5,692 bases of DNA from Gemmatimonadota bacterium (lineage in GTDB: Bacteria; Gemmatimonadota; Gemmatimonadetes; Gemmatimonadales; Gemmatimonadaceae), in assembly GCA_947457715.1 (NCBI GenBank), contig CANGXK010000186.1:1-5692 (forward strand), written 5' to 3'. The position numbers were made by a program, and so were the translations under genes. Below, piece by piece: positions 1 through 4,662 of this stretch (position 1 is its first letter; each line of letters begins with the position of its first letter). A model generated the notes under the pieces. The model had not been told where the DNA came from. It did no database searches and saw only the letters and a list, made by a program, of their open reading frames with translations.

Positions 1-1207
1 CGAACGAGGGCGGGCGAATGCGCCAGCGCACGGGCTTCGACGTGCCGTCGCTGACCATGTAGTAACCCTTTTCGCCCTTCGGGCTCTCCACCGGCACGTA
101 GCATTCGCCGGCAGGCGGACGCGGGCCTTCCATCACGAGCTTGAAGTGGTGGATCATCGATTCCATCTCACTCGTCGCCTTGTGCTTGGGCGGCAGAATG
201 AGCCGAGGATCGTTGATGTTCACGGGTCCGTCGGGCAATCGCTGCAACGCCTGCTCGAGAATGCGCACACTCTGCCGCATCTCTTCCACGCGGACCAGGA
301 AGCGATCGTATACGTCACCGGCCGTACCGACCACGACGTCGAAGTCGTAGGTCTCGTAGTCGAGATACGGGAAGTCCTTGCGGACATCGTACGCGACGCC
401 CGAGGCGCGAAGCATCGGACCGGACAGACCGGCGTTCACCGCTTCCTGCGCGCTCATCGCGCCCAGGCCGACCGTCCGCCCGGCCCAGATGGCATTGGTC
501 TCGAGCATGCGTACCGATTCTTCCAGCGTCTTCGGGAAGCCGCGGAGAAACGCGCGCAATCCGTCGAGCCAGCCGTCGGGGATGTCGGCCGCCATACCGC
601 CGACGCGCGTCGCAGTGGTCGTGAGGCGCGCGCCGACCCAACCTTCGAGCAGGTTGTACACGTTCTCGCGTTCCTGATACAGCCACAGGAACGGCGTGAA
701 GGCTCCAAGATCAACCGACGTCGTGCCGAGCCACAACTAGTGCGAAATGATGCGCGACAGCTCCATGAGCATGACGCGCAGCACCTTGCAGCGGTCGGTC
801 ATGCCCACGCCGAAGAGTCGCTCGGCGCCCAGCACGAAGGCGACGTTGTTCCCCGGCGAGTTGAGGTAGTCCTCGCGATCGGTCCACGGGATGATCTGGT
901 TGTACTGACGATACTCGCCGATCTTCTCGAAGCCGCAATGCAGGTAGCCGATGTGCGGAATGCAGCGCACTACCGTTTCGCCGTCGAGTTCGAGGACGAG
1001 ACGCAGCACGCCATGCGTGGCCGGGTGCTGCGGGCCGATGTTGATCAGCATATGATCGGAGCTCATCTCGGGCTCCGGGACCATCACCGGCGCGTCGAGC
1101 GCGACCGCCTTGCCGCCCTGCGCGACGAGCGGCGCGCGCAGCGGCATCCCGTTCGCGTCGAGTCCACTGGTGCCGAGCGCGACTTCGATCGTGCGACGTG
1201 AGCTCAT
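1..1207 (-). CDS. nuoD: NADH-quinone oxidoreductase subunit D (3' end beyond window; in-frame amber codon)
   Basis: This is the 49-kDa-type subunit of complex I, which with NuoB forms the quinone-reduction site in the peripheral arm. About 402 codons are visible. Roughly the last 35-40 residues usual for the family lie beyond the left edge, because the frame is still open at 'RIRPPSF'. Family hallmarks are the HPATHG motif (residues 61-66), 'PHIGYLHCGFEK' (84-95), the quinone-site tyrosine in 'DYL' (Y114), and, after the amber codon, 'LRASGVAYDVRKDFPY' and 'YETYDFDV'. The ATG at 1207 overlaps the nuoC stop as ATGA and has a good GAGG (1215-1218) 7 nt upstream. Codon 157 is TAG (complement of 737-739) at a site where relatives have Leu ('SHLVWLG' against 'SH*LWLG'). 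The frame is uninterrupted on both sides, so this is a single nonsense change and not a frameshift. Taken literally, translation ends at residue 156. A base-call error, a recent pseudogene, or suppression are all possible. Family identity is very secure; whether the gene is functional is uncertain. Confidence 0.93.
737..739 (-). other. In-frame amber (TAG) codon inside nuoD
   Basis: The complement of 'cta' here reads TAG between codons for Ser-His and Leu-Trp-Leu-Gly. NuoD homologues have Leu at this position. A single T-to-A change from TTG would create the stop, and the same frame continues with conserved NuoD sequence to the window edge. All five completed genes in the window end in TGA, so no gene here uses TAG as its normal terminator. 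Confidence 0.9.
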
Positions 1208-1983
1208 TCGCCCACCTCGTCGTTGACGTCCGTCACGTCCGTCGCGTCGTTCACGTCGTGCCGTTCGGCACGTTCGGCGAGACGGCGCTTCATGTCTTTC
1301 GGCAGCGAATCGAATGCATCAGCGATCGACAACTCTTCCATGGAATAGCGTGCTTCGGGATCGGCCGCGAGCGCCTGCTTCAACTGTTCGGCGCGACTGA
1401 ACCGGCCACGCAACGGAAAGTCTTTGCGGAGCGGATGGCCTTCCGTGTACGTCTCCCACATCAGCAGACGCCGCAGATCGGGATGCCCCTCAAAGCGAAT
1501 GCCGAACATGTCGTAGCACTCGCGCTCGAGCCAATCGGCGCCGCTGTAGATGTCCATGATGGACGCCACGGACATCTGTGTGCGCTTCACGAGTTCGACC
1601 TTGAGTCGCAGGAAGCGGCGGTGGGCCAGCGCGCGCAGGTGCCACACGACTTCAATGGGCCGATCGGCGTCACGGTACTCGACCGCCGTGACATCGACCA
1701 GATAGTCGTAGCGCTCGCTGGGCTCATCGTGCAGCCAGCGCACGATGCCATGCAGCGCCTCGTTCGTGACGAACACCGTGGTCTCGCCCCACGTGACCTC
1801 GGTCCGCACGACGGCCGCGCCGAAGCGCGCCACGAGTGCGGCGGCCGTCGGATTCACCGGGCCACCACGATGCGCGATGTTGGTCGGTGTGATGGGCGCA
1901 CCGTTGGTGTCGGACGCAATCGCGGCCTGCAGCGCCACGGCGAGTGTGCCCTGCTCGGCCACCGGAACGATCGGCGCGGTCAC
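1204..1983 (-). CDS. nuoC: NADH-quinone oxidoreductase subunit C
   Basis: This is the 30-kDa-type peripheral-arm subunit of complex I, which packs against NuoD and NuoB. The protein has 259 residues from the GTG at 1983. The core fold spans about residues 45-193. It includes '[12 protein letters not shown]' (92-103), the family signature '[18 protein letters not shown]' (153-170) and '[13 protein letters not shown]' (181-193). The GTG start overlaps the nuoB stop as GTGA, and no other start nearby gives a NuoC-like N-terminus. Extending the frame upstream only reads nuoB out of frame. There is no visible Shine-Dalgarno, so translation probably depends on coupling to nuoB. The TGA stop overlaps the nuoD ATG. 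Two parts are unusual: an Ala/Thr/Pro-rich N-terminal lead of about 45 residues, and a C-terminal tail of about 66 residues (194-259) after the point where compact NuoC proteins end. The tail is charged and finishes in a short Asp/Val/Asn repeat. Confidence 0.95.
   Translation of the reverse strand: MTAPIVPVAEQGTLAVALQAAIASDTNGAPITPTNIAHRGGPVNPTAAALVARFGAAVVRTEVTWGETTVFVTNEALHGIVRWLHDEPSERYDYLVDVTAVEYRDADRPIEVVWHLRALAHRRFLRLKVELVKRTQMSVASIMDIYSGADWLERECYDMFGIRFEGHPDLRRLLMWETYTEGHPLRKDFPLRGRFSRAEQLKQALAADPEARYSMEELSIADAFDSLPKDMKRRLAERAERHDVNDATDVTDVNDEVGE
1213..1218 (-). promoter_or_regulatory. Ribosome binding site of nuoD
   Basis: GAGGTG on the minus strand, with GAGG ending 7 nt before the ATG at 1207. 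It lies inside the last codons of nuoC, so nuoD can be initiated independently as well as by coupling through the ATGA overlap. Confidence 0.65.
1216..1257 (-). repeat. Short Asp-rich coding repeat at the NuoC C-terminus
   Basis: Residues 243-256 of NuoC read [14 protein letters not shown]. They are built from near-repeated GACGTG/GACGTC-type units. The pattern looks like local slippage or expansion at the end of the tail, and lies immediately before the nuoD ribosome binding site. Confidence 0.6.
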
Positions 1984-2606
1984 GGCGCCGACCGGGTCTG
2001 ATGTACCGAGTTGCCGAACGGCTCCGAGAGTTCGTCGATGCGCGAGGGCGGAATGTACAGCTGGCTCTCGGTATCGGGCACGATCTCCACGTGGCGCGTG
2101 GTGTCCTTCAGGCGCTCCTGCATCACCTTCTTCTGCAGCATCATAATGCCGTGAATGAGCGCTTCCGGGCGGGGCGGACAGCCCGGCACATACACGTCCA
2201 CGGGAATGATCGTGTCGATTCCCTGCACCACGGCATAGTTGTCGAACATGCCGCCGGTCGACGCACACGCGCCCATCGAAATCACCCACTTGGGCTGCGG
2301 CATCTGCTGATAGATGCGACGGATCACCGGCGCCAGCTTGAGCGGCACGCGTCCGGCGCACACCAGCACGTCCGCCTGTCTCGGCGAATAGCTGAGTCGT
2401 TCCATGCCGAAGCGCGCGAGGTCGAAGCGGCTCGCGGCGGTGGCCATGAACTCGATGGCGCAGCAGGCCGTACCGAAGGGCATCGGCCAGAGTGAGCCGG
2501 CGCGCGCCCAGTTGACCAGAAAATCGAGGCGGGTCGTGATCCAGCCGTCCTGCGCGCCGGGATCGACCTGTACAAGGCGGTTATCCGCGGGCGAGATCAA
2601 TCCCAC
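1980..2606 (-). CDS. nuoB: NADH-quinone oxidoreductase subunit B
   Basis: This is the PSST-type subunit of complex I. It binds [4Fe-4S] cluster N2, the last iron-sulfur centre before quinone. The protein has 208 residues. The four expected cluster ligands are present: the Cys48-Cys49 pair in 'GTACCAIEF', Cys114 in '[15 protein letters not shown]', and Cys143 in 'VPGCPPRPE'. Other family sequence includes '[23 protein letters not shown]' split around residues 65-86, and 'PKWVIS' (105-110). The C-terminal stretch from about 165 is more variable, as usual for the family. I chose the GTG at 2606 because GGGAG (2614-2618) is spaced correctly from it. The TTG two codons later (2600) would give a 4-bp overlap with the nuoA stop but is too far from that site. 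The gene overlaps nuoA by 10 bp and nuoC by 4 bp, so it is part of one tightly coupled operon. Confidence 0.97.
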   Translation of the reverse strand: MGLISPADNRLVQVDPGAQDGWITTRLDFLVNWARAGSLWPMPFGTACCAIEFMATAASRFDLARFGMERLSYSPRQADVLVCAGRVPLKLAPVIRRIYQQMPQPKWVISMGACASTGGMFDNYAVVQGIDTIIPVDVYVPGCPPRPEALIHGIMMLQKKVMQERLKDTTRHVEIVPDTESQLYIPPSRIDELSEPFGNSVHQTRSAP

Positions 2607-3001
2607 GTGAGCGCTCCCTTCTTCCAGACATAGACGAAACCGACGACGAGAATGGCCGCGAACACGAGCATCTCACCGAGGCCGAAGAACGACAGTTGCC
2701 CGACCGGACAGGCCCCGGCAATCATCGGGACCTTGCAGGAGAGCTGCCGGTAGTAGACGCCCCATGGAATCATGAACACCGTTTCGATGTCGAACACGAT
2801 GAACAGCATGGCCACGAGATAGAACTTGACCGAGAAGCGTTCGCGCGCGTCACCGAGGGGGCTCATGCCCGACTCGTACGGCTGCGACTTCACGGCAGTG
2901 GGTTGTGGTCGCACCGTGAGATGCGCGATGCCGAGAATCAGCACCGCGTTGATGATCACGAAGCCCAACAGGAGCAGAACCGGGAGATAATTTCGTAGCA
3001 T
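2597..3001 (-). CDS. nuoA: NADH-quinone oxidoreductase subunit A
   Basis: This is the small membrane subunit of complex I (ND3-type), at the junction of the membrane and peripheral arms. It has 134 residues with three hydrophobic helices at about 5-28, 58-80 and 105-126. The diagnostic loop and second helix are clear: 'KSQPYESG' (38-45), then '[21 protein letters not shown]' spread over 60-80, with the conserved acidic pair D71/E73. The loop between helices 2 and 3 (about 81-104) seems longer than in E. coli NuoA and contains two cysteines, C89 and C98. With the known NuoA topology this loop faces the periplasm. The ATG at 3001 is the only usable start, because the frame closes upstream at 3056-3058 with no ATG, GTG or TTG in between. 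No Shine-Dalgarno is visible. It is the first gene of the nuoABCD operon. Confidence 0.96.
   Translation of the reverse strand: MLRNYLPVLLLLGFVIINAVLILGIAHLTVRPQPTAVKSQPYESGMSPLGDARERFSVKFYLVAMLFIVFDIETVFMIPWGVYYRQLSCKVPMIAGACPVGQLSFFGLGEMLVFAAILVVGFVYVWKKGALTWD
2614..2618 (-). promoter_or_regulatory. Ribosome binding site that decides the nuoB start
   Basis: GGGAG on the minus strand, within the last codons of nuoA. It leaves 7 nt before the GTG at 2606 and 13 nt before the alternative TTG at 2600, which favours the GTG. Confidence 0.6.
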
Positions 3002-3021
3002 CGCAGGTGCGAACGGATGGT

Positions 3022-3035
3022 CGCGCCGAGGCGCG
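3022..3035. repeat. 14-bp inverted repeat in the nuoA leader
   Basis: CGCGCC-GA-GGCGCG, a perfect 6-bp inverted repeat with a 2-nt centre, lying 21 bp upstream of the nuoA ATG. It could be an operator half-site pair. The 2-nt centre is too tight for a normal RNA loop unless the inner pairs open. In DNA this GC-rich such a repeat can also occur by chance. Confidence 0.45.
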
Positions 3036-3148
3036 TCCTTTGCTCGTGAAAGAATTCACAATGCAGCATGCGGAAGCTACCCGAAGGACCGCCCGCGCTC
3101 AACTGCAAGCCGCTCCCCGACTTGGGCCGAGTAACCGGGGAACGCCCG

Positions 3149-3178
3149 TTGGCCTGTCGCGCGGCTCGGCCGTATTTT
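3149..3178 (+). promoter_or_regulatory. Possible sigma-70-type promoter for dcd
   Basis: TTGGCC (3149-3154) and TATTTT (3173-3178) are separated by 18 bp, and the second is one of few AT-rich hexamers in this region. Transcription would begin near 3185, leaving a leader of about 90 nt before the dcd ATG. The match is partial and is not supported by anything else in the sequence. Confidence 0.3.
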
Positions 3179-3225
3179 CCGCCGGCGATTCGAGTATGTT
3201 TCGCCCCGATCGTGCGCCACGGAGC

Positions 3226-3239
3226 GGACCGGTCGGTCC
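3226..3239. repeat. 14-bp inverted repeat upstream of dcd
   Basis: GGACCG-GT-CGGTCC, a perfect 6-bp inverted repeat around a 2-nt centre, ending 35 bp before the dcd ATG. It has the same 6-2-6 layout as the repeat in the nuoA leader but a different sequence. It is a candidate operator or a chance palindrome. Confidence 0.45.
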
Positions 3240-3274
3240 TATCCCGCACGGGTTACCCTCTTCCCTTCCGCCTC

Positions 3275-3829
3275 ATGGGGCTCTGCTCTGACCGCTGGAT
3301 CACGCAAATGGCGCGTGAGCACGGCATGATCGAACCGTTCGAGGATCGCCAAGTTCGCGAAGGCGTCATTTCCTACGGCGTCAGCTCCTACGGGTACGAC
3401 ATGCGCGTCGCCCGGGAGTTCAAGATCTTCACGAACGTGCTGAGCTCGATCGTCGACCCCAAGGCGTTCGACCCGAAGAGCTTCGTGGAGTTCGAAGGCG
3501 ACGTCTGCATCGTGCCGCCGAATTCATTCGCTCTGGCCCGGAGCGTGGAGTACTTCCGCATCCCGCGTAACGTGCTGACCCTGACCGTGGGCAAGAGCAC
3601 CTATGCCCGGTGTGGCATCATCACGAACGTCACGCCCTTCGAGCCCGAATGGGAAGGCTACGTGACGCTCGAGATCTCGAATACGACCCCGCTCCCGGCC
3701 AAGATCTACGCCAATGAGGGCATCGCGCAGGTGGTGTTCTTCACGGGGGACGAGCCGCCCGAGGTGTCGTACGGGGACAAGAAGGGCAAGTATCAGGGAC
3801 AGCACGGCGTCACGCTGCCCCGCATTTGA
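3275..3829 (+). CDS. dcd: dCTP deaminase
   Basis: Converts dCTP to dUTP and ammonia in the cytoplasm, feeding dUMP and dTTP synthesis. It is a homotrimer of the dUTPase-like fold. The protein has 184 residues, close to the usual 184-193. Conserved blocks are 'SDRWI' (5-9), '[12 protein letters not shown]' (33-44), '[17 protein letters not shown]' (81-97), '[10 protein letters not shown]' (106-115) and '[18 protein letters not shown]' (124-141), then '[11 protein letters not shown]' (172-182). By family knowledge, S108 and R112 in KSTYARCG and E133 in TLEISN correspond to the active-site Ser, Arg and catalytic Glu. The ATG at 3275 gives the standard 'M..xSDRWI' N-terminus. The frame stays open back to 3068, but that extension looks nothing like Dcd. 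The bases before the ATG are pyrimidine-rich with no Shine-Dalgarno. A monofunctional enzyme is most likely; a combined deaminase/dUTPase activity cannot be ruled out from sequence alone. Confidence 0.96.
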   Translation: MGLCSDRWITQMAREHGMIEPFEDRQVREGVISYGVSSYGYDMRVAREFKIFTNVLSSIVDPKAFDPKSFVEFEGDVCIVPPNSFALARSVEYFRIPRNVLTLTVGKSTYARCGIITNVTPFEPEWEGYVTLEISNTTPLPAKIYANEGIAQVVFFTGDEPPEVSYGDKKGKYQGQHGVTLPRI

Positions 3830-3837
3830 CCGGTCCG

Positions 3838-3873
3838 GGCGGCGGCTGACTCAGGGACTGATCAGCCGCCGCC
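3838..3873. terminator. GC-rich hairpin between convergent genes, likely bidirectional terminator
   Basis: Arms GGCGGCGGCTGA (3838-3849) and TCAGCCGCCGCC (3862-3873) pair perfectly over 12 bp. Inside the loop, TCAG (3851-3854) and CTGA (3858-3861) can extend the stem by 4 bp past a bulged C, around a GGA loop. It begins 8 bp after the dcd stop and lies 15 bp beyond the stop of the opposing gene. There is no T-run on either side, so it is not a classic intrinsic terminator. It may stop transcription with Rho or protect 3' ends. Confidence 0.65.
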
Positions 3874-3902
3874 GTGTCCAGCGCGGTATCAGCCGCCGCC
3901 GT
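3861..3902. repeat. Direct repeat of the terminator arm, overlapping the end of the Tat gene
   Basis: The 15-mer ATCAGCCGCCGCCGT occurs at 3861-3875 and again at 3888-3902. The second copy contains the stop codon and the last three Gly codons of the minus-strand gene. Together with the left arm at 3838-3849 there are three copies of the same 12-mer, so the left arm could pair with either right arm (loop of 12 or 39 nt). Confidence 0.75.
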
Positions 3903-4509
3903 AGATATACCGGCAGCCCCGATCCTGTGCCTGTTGCAGCGTCACGATCATCGCCGGCACCACCTCGACGCCGGGCAGCAGATTGGCCCGAGCTTCGTCG
4001 GAAAAGGCCGTGCGCAGCGCCGCGTCCCCGCGCTGGGCCTCGGGGAGAAAGCGCTGCCCCGATGCGCGGATCGAATTATTGCACGCCAGAATGATCACGC
4101 CGCGCGCGACGAGCTGCGCCACCAGCGCGGTGTTGGCGTTCCGCGATCCCGGCATCTGCAACGTCTCTCCGATCGGGTACTTCCCCCAGATCGCGTCGTT
4201 GAACAATAGGCCGATCGCGCGGCCGTTCAACCCGACCACGACGCTGCTGTCGGCATCGGTGAGGCCATAGGCACTCTTCTGCGTATCGAGGAACGTCTGC
4301 GCCCACCGCAGGGCGATGCCGTCACTGGCCAAATGTGAGTGGAATACTACGCGGTTCTTGCCCTTCAGACGCGCGATCCACGGATCGTCGCCGGCAGACC
4401 GTGCCGCTGCCTCGGAAGCGTCGGCGAGCCGTGGCGACAGCAAGCCCAGTGCTGCGCCGAACGCGGAAAGACGGGTCAGGAAGCGGCGTCGAGACGGATG
4501 GGAAGACAT
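3889..4509 (-). CDS. Tat-signal protein with DsrE-like fold, function unknown
   Basis: The protein has 206 residues. It begins with a twin-arginine signal: 'SRRRFL' at 6-11, a hydrophobic stretch at about 15-24, and a likely cleavage after 'ADA' (29-31). The mature part resembles DsrE/DsrF-like proteins. It has alternating beta strands and helices starting at 'NRVVFHSHLAS' (52-62), then 'VVVGLNGRAIGLLF' (90-103), 'LVARGVIILACNNSIRA' (133-149) with C143, and a closing 'LPGVEVVPAMIVTLQQAQDRGCRYIYG' spanning 178-204 with C199. In DsrE relatives a Cys at the ACxN position can carry sulfur. C143 fits that place, but the chemistry here is inference. Export by Tat would put a folded, perhaps cofactor-bearing protein in the periplasm, unlike the cytoplasmic sulfur-relay DsrEFH. 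The ATG at 4509 has no Shine-Dalgarno. The gene converges on dcd and is divergent from the gene at 4663. A general hypothetical annotation would also be defensible. Confidence 0.82.
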   Translation of the reverse strand: MSSHPSRRRFLTRLSAFGAALGLLSPRLADASEAAARSAGDDPWIARLKGKNRVVFHSHLASDGIALRWAQTFLDTQKSAYGLTDADSSVVVGLNGRAIGLLFNDAIWGKYPIGETLQMPGSRNANTALVAQLVARGVIILACNNSIRASGQRFLPEAQRGDAALRTAFSDEARANLLPGVEVVPAMIVTLQQAQDRGCRYIYGGG

Positions 4510-4662
4510 GGCGAGGTGATCGGGTGGGGGCGCGCGTTGGAACCCAAGAGGCGTCGTCGGAAGTGCCCGCCGTCGTCAATCGGCCGCAACTCGAGAGACG
4601 CGTTGATCTTACCAGTGGAAATATTGTGGTGCTCCGAGCAGACGGCCAGTATTGTTTGAAAT
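4510..4662. promoter_or_regulatory. Divergent intergenic region between the Tat gene and the secreted protein gene
   Basis: These 153 bp hold no convincing gene. The left half is GC-rich; the right half (about 4605-4662) is clearly richer in A and T and probably holds the rightward promoter. A TTGACG on the minus strand (4574-4579) could be a leftward -35 box, but no acceptable -10 follows at normal spacing. Confidence 0.5.
4650..4655 (+). promoter_or_regulatory. Possible -10 box for a leaderless transcript
   Basis: TATTGT ends 7 nt before the ATG at 4663, the spacing seen when transcription starts at the A of the start codon. The gene also lacks a Shine-Dalgarno. No good -35 box lies 16-18 bp upstream. 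A similar TATTGT occurs at 4622-4627. Confidence 0.35.

Larger units (their letters stand above)
3002..3274. promoter_or_regulatory. Divergent intergenic region between nuoA and dcd
   Basis: These 273 bp hold no convincing gene and must contain the upstream control signals for both nuoABCD (leftward) and dcd (rightward). An AT-richer patch at about 3048-3066 is the most likely place for a leftward promoter, but I cannot assign good -35/-10 boxes there. Two short inverted repeats and one possible rightward promoter are listed separately. Confidence 0.6.

Noticed and set aside
454..740. Frameshift in nuoD as the cause of the early stop
   Set aside because: Translation in the same frame resumes directly after TAG with conserved NuoD sequence to the window edge, so no base is gained or lost.
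736..741. ACTAGT (with the rare CTAG tetramer) formed by the amber codon, considered as a vector or cloning scar
   Set aside because: The flanking sequence is continuous nuoD on both sides with no inserted bases, so there is no sign of a junction.
146..1201. 351-codon open frame on the plus strand
   Set aside because: It is antisense to nuoD in a codon-aligned frame, has a composition typical of reversed high-GC coding DNA (rich in Arg, His, Ala), and shows no recognisable domain.
1984..2361. N-terminal extension of nuoC back to an upstream ATG
   Set aside because: The extra residues are nuoB read out of frame. The GTG at 1983, overlapping the nuoB stop, gives a normal NuoC.
1198..2495. Long plus-strand open frames opposite nuoC and nuoB
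   Set aside because: They are shadows of strongly recognised minus-strand genes, with no domain, no ribosome binding site and heavy overlap with each other.
3068..3274. Dcd with a 69-residue N-terminal extension
   Set aside because: The extension has no similarity to Dcd, while the ATG at 3275 gives the standard N-terminus. The open frame simply runs through the intergenic region.
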